From NCBI GenBank assembly GCA_038049695.1, contig CP142451.1:34704001-34768000 (forward strand): a stretch of DNA of 64,000 nucleotides. Direction: 5' to 3'. Under the pieces are notes generated by a model. It had not been told where the DNA came from, did not search any database, and worked only from the letters and a program-made list of their open reading frames with translations. Numbering within the stretch: position 1 is the stretch's first letter; each line of letters starts with the position of its first letter. A program made the translations under genes and the position numbers. Shown piece after piece: positions 1 to 11,667 of the stretch. This DNA comes from Cinnamomum chago. Taxonomy: Eukaryota; Streptophyta; Magnoliopsida; Laurales; Lauraceae.

Positions 1-780
1 GGCCTGTATTTTATTAATTAGCTTTCAATAGAATTCAATCAAATAGGATGTGGGCCCACCATCATATTGAGCACCACCAAAAACTTGCAATTTCCACAAT
101 ATCATGGTGGGCCTAACTATTTAGTCCAATGAAGTTTTTTTTTTTTTAAACCATCCAATGGGATTTAGAGATTACTATTAGTGATGGGTCCTCACTTTGA
201 AACTCTTCCATCATGACCTCTTCCCAAAACAACTTTATGCAAATTCTTTAGCAAAAATAAAAGGAAGATATAATGTGCAATTTAAATGAAATTGAGATCT
301 TAGAATTGAATCAACGTGCAAATTTCTTTGAATATTAAAAGGCATGACATGTCAAACTTTCTTTGGATATTAAAAGAGTGGGGAAAAAAAGCCCCTTTTT
401 AAATGGGGAGTTTTTGAGAATTTCTCATAATATAATATAATTGTAATTAGTATCACATCCCACTAAAACCATTTTTTCACATTCTAAAAAAGAAGCATTA
501 TTAAATAACTATCATCCTTTTTTTTTCTCTGCACAATTTCAAATCCCAACAAATCATACTGAATATAAATAGAAACTATTGACTTCTCTTTAATTTGCAA
601 CCCATGTTTCATTTTATATTTAATCCCCAATCCATTCAATACTATCAATATTATTATTTTAATTATGGTGTTCAACTTCTTTAATCAAGAAAATTAAAAA
701 AAAGAACATTAATATTTTAACTATTTTCTCCAATAAAAATTAAAGCGAGAAAAATAGATTTTAAATAAAGTCTTTTGTAA
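1..780. other. AT-rich intergenic DNA, no gene seen
   Basis: I see no coding frame, RNA gene or clear repeat boundary here. The stretch has short poly-A and poly-T runs and the word gtgggcccacc, which recurs throughout the window. Confidence 0.6.
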
Positions 781-853
781 TAATATTAAAAGATAAAAAA
801 GGCCTCATTTAGGATTATCGCTTTAGGCTTCAAATTGTCTTGAGCCGGCCCTG
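781..853 (-). mobile_element. possible hAT-like transposon terminus
   Basis: Read on the minus strand from 853, the sequence begins CAGGGCCGGCTCAAG and continues with a gcc-containing stretch. This resembles the CAGGGCCGG-type ends of plant hAT elements. No matching opposite end is visible, so any element would extend left of the window or be truncated. The 8 bases after it (aacaaagg) would be half of a target duplication, but the other half is not visible. Confidence 0.3.
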
Positions 854-1049
854 AACAAAGGGTAAGGAGAAAGCCTCTGGCATTTAAGGATCATCGCAAT
901 GTTATATGCATGCATAGATCAATCCTACATCAACTAAATCACATCAAAACCCATCTCTCGCATGTACCTAAATATTCAACATCATATTCATCTCCACATT
1001 CACATTCATGTTCACATTAACCATTCACAATGTTTACATATACAATACC

Positions 1050-1395
1050 CAAATCACCACATTTTTAGTATGCAACGATCAAACATTGATATCATTGTAA
1101 CCTCATTAGGCTCCCAGCCTTTTGAAAACATTTGAACAAACATTGCCATAGCCTCTTGGGACCTTCCATTACAAGCATATCCATTAATTAAAGTTTTCCG
1201 AACAACTACATTTCTTTCAGACAACTTCCCAAGCAACTTGTGTGCTTCATCGAGGAACCAGCAAACCATATATAGATGCATCAAAGAACTAGATGTCATA
1301 AGATTGGGTTCGGTTCCCGACTTCAACAGCCGCCCGTGAATCTACTTCCCTTCTTTAATTCCATAAAAGGAAGCACGTTCCTTAAGTTGAAAAGG
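1050..1395 (-). pseudogene. pentatricopeptide-repeat (PPR) protein gene fragment
   Basis: Translated on the minus strand this gives PPR-type helical repeats of the PLS class: EGK then IHGRLLKSG, the SLMHLYMVCW block (compare the usual SLIDMYAKCG), LSERNVVVRKTLINGYACNG and EAMAMFVQMFSKGWEPNEVT. That covers roughly two and a half repeats, whereas complete PPR proteins carry ten or more. The frame contains an in-frame stop between EGK and IHGR, where family members have glutamine, and nothing recognisable extends it on either side. Family members bind organellar RNA, but this copy should make no functional product. A Copia LTR begins next to it at about 1409, which may mark where the gene was disrupted. 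Confidence 0.75.
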
Positions 1396-1408
1396 GTAAG
1401 TATAAATT

Positions 1409-2480
1409 GATGGATTTGGATGCAGAGACTCTGACGCGCAATCGGAGAACTATGTGCGTTCCGACGATTGGGAAGTTCCGCGGATCTCTTTGCCTCTTGT
1501 CTCTCCTATGGGATGTAATAATACCAACCCTAGGGCTTTCTTATCTTATATAGACAAGTCCCAAAGAGTCACACTTACTAGAAATTTCTTCGCCAAGAAA
1601 CTCACATAAACTAATCCTATTGGGAGTCTTATTAGTGGGACCAAATCAAGTCTTACCTTAAGTGAAGTGGAATTGTATTCTCTGTTGGCATCAACCTTGC
1701 TTGATCTAACGTGGGACCCCTGGCATGCGGGCCACATGATTTTCTACAATCTCCCACTTGGCATGAATGCCACGTACATCAAATATATCTCAGTCCTATG
1801 CGCATTACATGCGTTGCAAAATCCTCTGCAGGCAAAGCCTTGGTGAGAGCATCAACCATCAATTCCTCTGAAGGCATATAAAAAATTTCTATATCATTCT
1901 TTTCAGCCTTCTCTCTGATGAAGTGATACTTTATCTCAACATGTTTTGATCGGCTGTTGAACTTTTGCTCATTTACCATGGATATTGCAAATATGCTGTC
2001 TACGTTAATTGGGATAGGCTCTTTTTCTCCAATTATCTCCAAATTAGTTAGGAAATTTTTTTACCAAAGAGCCTCCTGGACTGCTCTACTATAGGCTTTA
2101 TACTTTGCTTCGGCTATTGACATAGTCGTAGAGGTCTGTTTTTTGCTACTCCAAAAAACTGCACCTCCTCCGATGGTAAACACATAACCGGTTGTTGATT
2201 TTCTCTCGTCTAAAACATCGGCCTAATTTGCATATGAGTAGCTGCGCAGTTCCAGGACTTCACCTTTGATTGTTCCTTTGATGTACCGCATAATCCTCGG
2301 CTGTTAACTTGTCTAAATCATCGGCCTAATTGTCTTCATTCACTGTTCCTTTGATGTACCGCATAATCCTCTTAACTGCATACCAATGTTGTAATCCTGG
2401 GTTACTTAGGAATCTGCTGCTTACGAGACCCATTGCGAATGCAAGGTCTGGTCTTGTACATAGCATCGCATACCCGATTT
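1409..2480 (-). mobile_element. Ty1/Copia retrotransposon remnant (RT/RNase H end plus 3' LTR)
   Basis: Minus-strand translation of 2042-2480 gives late reverse transcriptase and early RNase H similarity. The segment 1779-2042 gives the RNase H tail, with the motifs SRSKHVEIKYHFIRE and DALTKALP typical of Copia pol. Next on the minus strand comes a polypurine-like AAGTGGGAGAT and an LTR starting TGTAGAAAATC at 1748. The LTR probably runs to about 1409, where it would end in CA. Only the 3' part of the element is present. It is broken, with several interruptions, and looks old. Confidence 0.75.
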
Positions 2481-2859
2481 CCTACATAATTGTTAGGTGG
2501 GAAGACATTTCTAATCATGTAAGAGAGATGACCAATGTTTTGGGAGGGAATGAAGACAATGGGAGGGGTCGAAGGATGATGTTAAAGGTGAAGCGGTTAG
2601 TGTATTGTAAATAGGAGAAGAGTAGAAGGGTGTTATCACTGTTTTCAAATGGGGACAAGGCGCATAACCTAATGATGTCTGTTTCAGCCATTCTTGGGAG
2701 GAAATGGAGGAAAAATGTTGGGAATGTTAGTTATTGTTGCCATGGCATCCACGTGTGTGTCATAAGGAGGAATAAGAAAGCAAGAAAGATACCAACACAT
2801 GGTTGAAAGGAGTGAAAGGACGAAGAAAAGCAAACAAATAATTTGGTTGAGCTAGGATA
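2481..2859. other. unassigned sequence left of the solo LTR
   Basis: No recognisable domain. It is the left flank of the target into which the next LTR inserted, and it continues at 5300. A plus-strand frame of 94 codons overlaps it but resembles nothing I know. Confidence 0.4.
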
Positions 2860-2864
2860 CCACC

Positions 2865-5294
2865 TGTTACACCCCAACCCAAACTAATCACGATTAAGGC
2901 TAATTAATCGGGATTAATGATAATTAAGCATGAATAATCGTATTAATGAAGGTTAATGACCAAAGAGAGAGAAATTAATCTTAAATGATGCATTACACAT
3001 AATAGAATGGACTAAGATGAAATTGAATTGGTTAAAGTGAGTTTAGACTCAAACAAGGTAGGATAAGGACTTTTTCGTGAATACGGGTTTTCACGTATTT
3101 CGTCAAATACGGAAACCCTTGATACCAACGTGTGTATCTCGAGTAGTACATTAACTTTCATAATAGACGCGATTCCATTTGACCTCAAATGGATTAAATG
3201 AGGTTTTATTTGACTCAAAATGTAATAAGACTTAATAAAAAGGGTGTAGTAAGGCCTATATTAGAATGAAATGAGTCATTCTCTCATTTCACTCAAGCAA
3301 ACCCTAGAGTCTTCTTCATCCTCTCCCTTCTCTTTCATTTTTCTCCATCAAGAGTGAGATTAGGAGGGATCCAAGTGGTTAATGAGGAGTATAGCTTCAT
3401 CTCCATCTTCTTCCCTAAGTCATTTACCCCATTGTTGAAGAGTAAAGCTTGAAAGAGAACTCAAGATCTCTTTGTTTGGAACCACAAGTGAGTAGTTACT
3501 CTCCTTTTAGGATTTTCCTAGTTCTATTGGTTATTTGAGTTAATTTCTAGAACAAATGACTCATAAGAGTTCATTTACATGTTTTCATGAAGCTAGGGTT
3601 TCATTTGGGGGTTTTCATCTCAAAGCCAAGCTAACGAAAGAGGGCTTTTGCTACTAAGTTTCAAGAGAGGTAAGTATATGCATTTCTAGTGACTTAAACT
3701 TTTATAGAACATGTATGAACTCAAGGAGTTCAAAAATATGGACTCTGTCCAGAACTTCTGAAGCTCGAAAATGAACTCCTGGGTGAATTTCGGCTAACAT
3801 CGAGCTAACCGCAAAAAAATCCCCAGTTTGGCGAGCTTCTGGAAAGCTGACCGCCAGCTAACCGCCGAATTTCGGTTAGCCGAGAGGTAACCGCTGGGCT
3901 GACCGAAATTGTGTCAGAAATCCCTGTCAGGAAACGAGCTTTTGGAAAGCTGACCGTGGGCTAACCGAACTTGGTTCGGCTAGCCGCGAACAAGGCTTCG
4001 GCTAACCGCCAATGCAGTTTCGGCTAACCGCCAGGTAATCGTCGAGGTAACCGAACTTGACCAGATTATTCATAGTGAAGGAAAATTTGGATTTTTGCAT
4101 GGACTAAGATCGCTTATGTGATCATAGATACTCCTCATGTAGTTAAGACAAGTCATGAGGTAAACTGTGATTGACCTAAATGGCAAGCCTAGTCGTTGAG
4201 GCTAGTGTTAGTGATATCTAAACCTTCATAAGTGTTAGCTAACGTTATCTAATGCACAATCTAATTAAAGTAATGTCATCCACAGTAACACGTGCATTGA
4301 TAACAAGCGTTTCACTCCTTGTTTGGTTTAGACGATTGTTTTAAAGGGCATTACATAGTGGTTTCTTAAGCTCATGATTGAGCCACACTGAATTGATGAA
4401 TGATCCCTAACTAGGACACTGAATAATGAATAGTTACTAAATGTAACAATGAGTAAATGATTAATCTTACTGCAGCAGATGGACTTGGGGCGTTCCGGAG
4501 CTCCGTGGTGATGCTAGTTGTCCCTGACTCGGACACTAGTAAGTCCCACATATTCCGATCATATCCATGGGTATTGATTGATGCCTTCCGTTTGGAAGAT
4601 GAATCCTTCCTTTGAGGGAAGATGGTAAATGAAATGAAACGAACGAATGAAAGTTGTGGTAGAGACTGTCTCGTACATTGTCATTGTAGAAATTATCTGG
4701 ACTTGTTTTAGAATTGGAGTTGTTATTAATAGATTGAATGAGTTTAGTATATGTATTAACACGTGCTATTACTGGATCTGTTTATACATTGTTGAACCGT
4801 CGTGTTTACTAGTGTTACTGATGACATTACAGGCCTGATTGCCCCTGCCGGTCTTACAGCGCCCCCGGCGCCAGCGGAGGAGACCACTCCGGTTCCTCCA
4901 GGAGGTCTAATCGAATGGAACAGTCGGAATGCAATTTGATACGGACATCCGAGTGCGAGAAAGAACTCTAATATTTTGAGAAACGTTTGGAACAATTATT
5001 TTGTACATTCATTTATGGAATGTAATTAATCGTTATTGTATGGTGTTGAATATGCACCGATTGACAAACTATGATGGAAGTGATACATGTATAAGGACTT
5101 TATTTTGTATACATGTAAATTGTAAATTGATTTTTGTCAAGTATAGATATTTCCGCAAAAATTGTGTAATTGACAGGTTTATTGAGAATGATATCTCTTG
5201 TGGATTCCATTTAACTTCGGTTAATTCGGGGTTTACGGGAGTAAGTATGAGCTCACGGCTCGGGGTTAACGAAATTCGGGCCCGGATCGTGACA
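2865..5294. mobile_element. solo LTR, probably Ty3/Gypsy, 2430 bp
   Basis: The segment begins TGTTACACCCC and ends GATCGTGACA, giving the near-inverted termini TGTTAC/GTGACA seen on many plant Gypsy LTRs. It is flanked by a perfect 5-bp target duplication, CCACC at 2860-2864 and 5295-5299. No gag or pol coding lies inside, and no partner LTR is visible. This is best explained as a solo LTR left by recombination between the two LTRs of a full element. The intact duplication argues for moderate age. Gypsy assignment rests on the terminal motif alone. Confidence 0.85.
3784..4060. repeat. array of TAACCG/CGGTTA words inside the solo LTR
   Basis: About a dozen copies of the word CGGCTAACCG or close variants, in both orientations, are packed into roughly 280 bp. 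This GC-richer island lies in the middle of the AT-rich LTR. Copies in opposite orientation can pair with each other. The function is unknown; such clusters may be promoter or enhancer modules of the LTR. Confidence 0.6.
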
Positions 5295-5784
5295 CCACCA
5301 CAGGTGAAGAAGACGTTGCAATTGGGGGGTAGGGGTGGGGGTGGGGGACGAAGAACGTTGCAATGAGGGGCGTGCAGTTCACCTGTTTCATTACTACCTT
5401 GTGTGGAAGTGTCTAACACACATGATTGGTCCCCACCTTTTGTGGAGGCGACTTTACATGTTGGTCGTGCCTCTGGTAATAACAGTCTAGGCCCCTCTCA
5501 AACTCCGTCATCCACCTCAGTTCCTACTTTCCCATCTCAGTACCCAATGGTTACTAGAACAAAGGACGACACTCGCCAACCCAAGCAGTACCCTGACTTT
5601 ATCACCACACGTTATCTACTCCCACGTTGATTAGTGGCCCATTGCACGTCGGACAATGTTGAGCCTACCTCTTTCACTCTAGCTAATAAGGACCCAAAAT
5701 GGCGAGTTCCAATGGAAATTGAATGTAATGCATGATGAATAATTGTACATGGGATCTTGTTCCCTCCTGTTCACCGATGAACTT

Positions 5785-7735
5785 TGATGTGATCCTTTTC
5801 AATCATAAAATCCTGCAACTGCATTGCTTTCTAGGTGAGACAGTGGCAAGAACGGGTCAAACCCACAGGAAGCTAATTTAAAAAAACTTTTAAATTGAGA
5901 AAACTAATTAACTAATAATTAAGGAAAGTTTTGAGTATTTAGAAATAAAAAGAAAGCAACTAATTTAGAAATATGAAATTTACGAATTAATGAAAGTGAT
6001 TTGAGCATAGGAATTCAATAAGCATTCACAAATTATTTATCAAGTAACCCTAATTTATTTCAAGCTTTACTTTAAATCAAACACAAAACTATGTTTTTAA
6101 TTTGGAAAATCTAGCTTTTAAAATCCCCTTTTAATAATAAAAATTCAAAACTCAAGACTTCATTCATCTCATAAAAGAATAAAAAGAATTTAAGCACTAC
6201 TGTCAAAAGTAAGCATAAACCATAAAAGGATATAAATCCTAAGCATGGCCTATCAAACCAAAGAATGAATAGTCAAAAATTAATTTTTATTTTTATAAAT
6301 AAAAAATGGAGATTTGCCTAGGGCACGAAGACAAGCCTACTAATAATTAAGCACAAAATCATAGAACGCAAATTAGAATTACTAAATAAATAGAAATAAG
6401 TTACTTATCTTCATCCATCACTCTAATCAAGAGAATTAGCTCGCCATTACAAAGAATGATTCTTGATTTGTCATTAAAAATTTCATCTTTACAACTTCTC
6501 CTTAACAAATATTCTCCTTCAAAACAAGTCCTTGTACATGGCCCAAGGCTACCAAAAAAAAAAAAAAAAAAACACACTAATGGAAAAGGGGAAAATTGGA
6601 GAGAGAGAATGAGGAGAAAGGGCGTCCAAGGATGGTTTTTTTTCGTATGCTTTCTTTTGATTCCTTTTATAACTCCGGTTATCTTATAGATACATTGAAC
6701 TTTGACACTTTCTCTGTAGGTTTGATTTATCTTCTTTGATAAGGTATATGTCTTATCCTTTTTGAATGTGAATGAGGTGGAAGCTTCTAGAAACCTTTGG
6801 ATGGCTTGGCTAATATTCAGGTGAGGTCCCATGGATGTGCAGCAATGGATTATCAACGGTGTGGATTTAATTGCAATCCCGCCTAAAAAAGAGCAAAAAA
6901 TATTGGGGCCCATAACTTTGTACACATTTCTTGGGCTCCATGAATAATTACTATAAATAAGCTTTTCAACGGTAGGTAAATTTCATTCATCCGACGGTCG
7001 AATTGAAAGTTATGGCGATTTGAAGATGAGTTATCATGAGAAAAATGGGATTACCTTTTGAAATTTGATTTGCACTGGATTCTATCTCTACACAACTTTC
7101 ATTTTTGAAAGGAGATCAGATGTGGATGATTCAAACTCTTCTTCTTTTATTCCAATCAAACTTGTACTCTTTGAATTATATATCCATTAATAATTTCAAA
7201 TCCACGACTACTGCGAACCCTGCCATGTAGGAAATTTCATCTGCTTGAGCAGTGGGCCCTATGAGAAGTCTTCTACTGTATTTTGGACTCTTCAACTGAT
7301 ATGATGAGTGGACCCACCTTTATTGATTTTCGCGTGTGTGGAGTCTACTTGGTGAATTCTTTAATTTACTTGTTTTCAAGCTTCAATTCAACAATGTAGG
7401 GCCTAATATGACTGTGTGGTTGAAAGTAGGTCCCGTGACAAAGGCCTTCAATTCTCATTTTCTGCACATTCTAATTCAACACATCAAATACTGAAGAACC
7501 CTTATTGAAGCGGGACCCATTCGGACAAAGTTCTACTCCAACTGGGACTCTTCGAAGAAAAAATGCAAAACTTTATAAGTTAATGTAGAAAATGTATGAA
7601 AAATATGAAAATTCCGGTTTCTAGGTGAAAATGCATGAAATGGTGGAATTAGATGAATAATGATGCAATTCACCTAATTAAACCCCTAATTCATCATAAA
7701 ATGATGCGTAAATATGTAAATTCATGGACTCAACA
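5785..7735 (+). mobile_element. solo LTR inserted in the Copia remnant, 1951 bp
   Basis: It starts TGATGTGATCC and ends ACTCAACA, and is flanked by a perfect 5-bp duplication AACTT (5780-5784 and 7736-7740). Removing it rejoins the Copia protein at the expected place, after the tryptophan-aspartate block and before GCKW. Its interior has the phrase gacagtggcaagaacggg and no coding frame of note. A second copy of the same family occupies 15219-51929 and has itself been split by a CACTA element. Family assignment between Gypsy and Copia is not possible without the internal region. The relative orientation of the two copies is the same. Confidence 0.8.
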
Positions 7736-7865
7736 AACTTGATCGGATGCAAATGGATATTTCGCATTAAATGAAAGGCTGATGGCTCTGTTGATTTCTA
7801 TAAGGCTAGATTAGCAGCAAAAAGTTTCCATCAACAACCGGGTGTTGACTTTATAGAAACCTTTA

Positions 7866-8306
7866 GGGTCTGTTTGGGAAGGGGGGGAAAATGGGGGGGA
7901 GGAAAAAAAGGGGGGAAAGTGGAGGGAAAGTGCTTTTGGGGGGTGTTTGGGAAGGGGGGAGGGAAAATGGGGGGGAGGAAAATGGAGGGAAAAAAACACC
8001 TTTTTACCTCAAAAATTTTCCCCCCAAAACAAGGGGGAAAATGAGGGGAAAGTGAGGAGAGAGGGAAGAAATGACTAAAATGCCCTTAAACTTTATTTGA
8101 ATTTTTTTCAAGAGCAAGGGTAAAATAGTCTTTTTTTCTGTACCTCACTAAAAACAAAATTATACTTTTTCACTTTCCTTCCCCTTACTTTTTTACTTCC
8201 CAAACAAGAGGAGGGAAAATTAATTTTTCCTCCCCTCCCCTTAATTTTACTTCCCCCTTAAATTTTCCCTCCCCTCCCCTCCCCTCCTCCCTTCCCAAAC
8301 GGACCC
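7866..8306. mobile_element. PIF/Harbinger (Tourist-like) MITE, 441 bp
   Basis: The terminal inverted repeats start GGGTCTGTTTGGGAAGGGGG and, on the other strand, GGGTCCGTTTGGGAAGGGAG. They are flanked by the trinucleotide TTA at 7863-7865 and 8307-8309. TTA/TAA duplications with GGGTCYGTTTGG ends are the signature of PIF/Harbinger MITEs. The element is extremely purine/pyrimidine asymmetric (G/A-rich left, C/T-rich right). The left terminus is partly duplicated internally near 7942. It has no coding capacity and lies in the Copia remnant. Confidence 0.85.
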
Positions 8307-9538
8307 TTAGTCCCCATAATCACTTCCCAACACATGTGTACAAATTGCAAAAAGCCTTGTATGGCCTCAAACAGGCCCATCGGGGATGGTACCGCCGGCT
8401 GAGTTATTTATTTTCCATTGGCTTCATCAATTCACATTCTGATACAGCCTTATTTGTTTTTAAAATAAATGGACACTCCATCATACTTCTTCTAATTAAT
8501 TTATGTTGATGATAACATCATCACCAGAAGTGACATGCATCGGGTTTCTGCATTCTTACAAATTCTAGCTACATAATTTGCAATTAAAGATTTAGAACCT
8601 CTTCATCCATCAAACCATAGGTCTTTTACTTTCATGAAGCAAGAATGGATGGTGCAAAGCTTGCAACCTCACCAATGGCCACAAGTGCTCGTCTTAGCCG
8701 CTTCTCTTGCTCACCCTTCTATCATCCATATTTGTATCGTATTACAATTGACGCATTACAGTATCTTACCAGATATTGCAATTTGTAAACAAAGTCTCAC
8801 AATTTATGCGATTACTAACTAATTATCAATGGGCCGTTGTGAAGTGCATCTTAAGGTATCTCAAACACACTATCGCCCATGGTCTCCTTCTTCAACCTCT
8901 TACTCGTTTAAAACTTCATGGTTTTACCGATGCAGACTAGGTGGGGGGTGTCCTAATATCGAAAATCCATCAGCGACTACGGGATTTTCCTTAGATCTAA
9001 TCTCATTAGTTGGAGCTCCAAGAAGAAAGCTACTGTTGCTAGGTCCAGCACAAAGGCTGAATATCGTGGTGTTGCTCTTGCCTCCGGTGAACTTTTGTGG
9101 GTTTGGTATCTATTGTTTAAGCTTGCTTTTTTTCTTCATTGTCCAGCTATAACTTGGTGTGATAACATTGGCGCAAGCTATCTCTTAACCAACCCCGTTC
9201 TCCATGGTCGCACTAAGCATGCCGAGGTTGATGTGCAATTCGTTAGGGATCTTGTTGCTAAACGACGCCTTCAAGTTTAGTATCTGTCTACTATTGACCA
9301 GGTCGCAGACAATTTTATGAAGCCTTTAAGGTCAGCCAGATTCTCGCTGCTACATCGCAACCTCACAATTCATGCCGAACAAATTGGTTTGAAGGGTCGG
9401 GTTGAGGAGAAAGGGGTCAAAGTCAGCAATCGGTTTAAACCAAGCTGCAAATAATAACTAGTTCTTATCTTCTTCTACTCGTCTCTAACTTTCTTATTTG
9501 TTCGTAACATCTTTATCTCTTGTAACTAATATCTTTTA

Positions 9539-10409
9539 GAGCTTTTTGTATATACTCCCCTTAGGCTTGTAGGATTTGTAAATAGATCCCTGAGGTTTTA
9601 GTATTTACAAATAGGCCCCTGTATTTTTATTTTAATACCTTTCGTGTCCCAAAAATCAATATTTCTCGTAAGAATGGGCAGCCATGATGAGATTTATGTT
9701 GAGTTTTTATATAAATGACAACATTTGCCTTTACATCCATTAAATAAAAATAAGTATATTATTATTTTAAAAATACTATTATTTTACCTCAACTGCCAAT
9801 GGTTCCACCCCCACCCCTCCCGCAAATTCTTAAAATTAATTACTTTTTTTTTTCTTTTACACTTGCTTCTTCCCCCAATATTTCTTTTACATAGAGCCAA
9901 ACATCACCCTCCTCCCTTACACGCAAATCCTAAAAACTAATATATAAATGTTTACATTTGCCCGTTCCCCCAATATTTATTTTACACCCCCTACACATAA
10001 AGCATAATCATGTATTTTGAAACTTTCATCGATCCAATGGTTGGTCATGTATGGATTGTATAAATCATAATGAATAATAAGTATAAGTGTTTATTGTCGT
10101 CATGATCAATTTGCATTTAATGAAATGAGCCCAGTATTGATAAAAAAAATGAATTTATCTAGGGTTATTCTCTCCCAGTAAGCAATTGTTAATGTTACAT
10201 GGAGTCCAAGCTTTTGAAATTATGCATATAAGGACAAAAGAGATGGGCAAAAGTGTAATTTCACTCTAAAAATCTATGGTGGTTGGAAGAATATTAATTT
10301 TGTGGACACGGAAGGTATTGAAATAAAAATGTAGGGCTCTATTTGCAAATACTAAAATCTCAGGGGTCTATTTACAAATCCAACAAACCTGGGTATATAC
10401 AAAAAGCAC
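9539..10409. mobile_element. Mutator-like MITE with ~105-bp terminal inverted repeats, 871 bp
   Basis: The left end GAGCTTTTTGTATATAC and the right end (read on the minus strand GTGCTTTTTGTATATAC) stay alignable for about 105 bp. Both pass through the words GATTTGTAAATAGA and AATACCTT. A 9-bp direct duplication TATCTTTTA flanks it at 9530-9538 and 10410-10418. Long inverted repeats plus a 9-bp duplication are the Mutator/MULE signature. No transposase is encoded, so it is non-autonomous. The interior is C-rich and repeats fragments of ttttacat and ccccaatatt. Confidence 0.8.
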
Positions 10410-10410
10410 T

Positions 10411-10447
10411 ATCTTTTATATATTATATATTATATATTATATAATAT
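10411..10447. repeat. AT-rich simple repeat (TATAT/TATTA)
   Basis: A short run of tatattatat units lies directly beside the right target duplication of the MITE. Confidence 0.7.
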
Positions 10448-10515
10448 GACACTTAACCATTGTGGTGTGTTGGAAAAACTATTCAAAGTGACATATCTTA
10501 ATTCAGTACGATGTC

Positions 10516-10880
10516 TTAAATTAATGAAAATGAAAAATCTGCATAGAAGGGGAGGCCGTGGACAGACGATCCTGATACCCCCTCATTAGAAGAACGACCA
10601 AAATTAGCTGTCCTATGGGCTACTTTGTTTAGTCTTTGGAATAAGACTAAAGCTAACTTCATAAAAAATGAGAGGAAATCCGCAATATCCAAAATGAATG
10701 AGTTGATCATCTAGTCTTCCTTCCCATTAATGACATTGATCACCCCGAGAAGGCCTGAAAAGACATAGACTTCAGTAAATCCTTCATCTCTGGCCTTGCT
10801 CAACCGCAAAGAGAATAATCACCTTTGCTTTCGCTTCCTTGAGCGTGAACATTCGAGGTTCTTTATTGGTACTGTGTGTG
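10516..10880 (-). pseudogene. RNase H-like (RVT_3) domain remnant, probably LINE-derived
   Basis: Minus-strand translation gives LSKARDEGFTEVYVFSG and NVINGKED, then INSFILDIADFLSFF, then LNKVAHRTANFGRSSNEGVSG. This matches the pattern of the plant RNase H-like domain attached to non-LTR reverse transcriptases (an EAxAxxxAL start, then an FxxVxRxxNxxAHxLA-type block). Only about 110 residues are readable, and an in-frame stop separates the halves. No reverse transcriptase or poly-A tail is found nearby. It could instead derive from a host RNase H-like gene. Confidence 0.55.
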
Positions 10881-11667
10881 GTTTTAGAGAAAGCCCCATT
10901 AGAAAAAGTAAAGATACCATCACACCTCTTAGTAAGAAAACAATGGTCATGACCAAGCTCTACTTATTTACTACAAATGGCACTGGTTCTAGGGGCATGC
11001 ATCATACTTTCGTCAGAAGATTAAACAGGGTTAGCGTTGTGTTTAAGACCAAGTGGTTGGATACACTTCTGACTATCCATAGTAAGTTCACATGGTGAGT
11101 CAACTGTTTGAAAACTGAAAATCCAACTCAGCCCAAACCCCCAACTTGAACTGATGTTTAACCTAATTGATCATACGCAACAGAAGTGACGAACTCCAAA
11201 TCTTGACTCAGTGTCACATTAATACTGTAATCTAATATCTATATTTCACCTCAGACTCTAATCATTGGTTATTTATATGAAGACAATTGTGTCACTGGAA
11301 CTGTTTTACCAGACTGATGATTAGATTTCTCAATGCTTGCATCATATTCATATCATAATGGTGGGCTTCATCCATGAATCAGATAAACTGAAGTAGTTCA
11401 TATTATTGTCAAATGACTCACATGATTTTAGTTTTTATAATAATTAAGTATATGGATTGAGGATTTAGTGGTGACGATGGAGAGCAGTGACCACAAATCT
11501 TCTCCAAAGCTTATCCAGGAACTGAAGAAACCGTTTTTTTTTCAATATGCTGATGAATTCATTGGACTGATCACCAGTTTCAAGTCATTTACCCATTTAC
11601 TCTACCATTTTTTTAAACGTGGGACCCAGTGAATCACATATCCTGTCCATTCCTAATTCAACATCTG
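10881..11667. other. intergenic DNA with no recognised feature
   Basis: Mixed-composition sequence with no coding similarity I can recognise. A 100-codon plus-strand frame (10796-11098) has no recognisable domain and overlaps the RNase H-like remnant on the opposite strand. Confidence 0.5.

Larger units (their letters stand above)
5300..9450 (+). mobile_element. Ty1/Copia retrotransposon remnant, plus strand, split by two insertions
   Basis: Plus-strand translation of 5403-5780 shows the Copia region before reverse transcriptase (PMVTRTKDDTRQPKQYPDF, then TSFTLANKDPKWRVPM). The copy resumes at 7736 with GCKWIF and KADGSVD, then YKARLAAK and QQPGVDF. It continues after 8309 with KLQKALYGLKQA, followed by RNase H-like sequence to about 9290 and a tail to about 9450. 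The gap 5785-7735 is a solo LTR and 7866-8306 is a MITE. Independent of those insertions the copy is incomplete and heavily broken, so it is an old fossil. Confidence 0.8.

Noticed and set aside
5001-5419. Overlapping frames of about 120 codons on both strands across the right edge of the solo LTR
   Set aside because: They cross the LTR boundary and its target duplication and match nothing, so they are chance frames.
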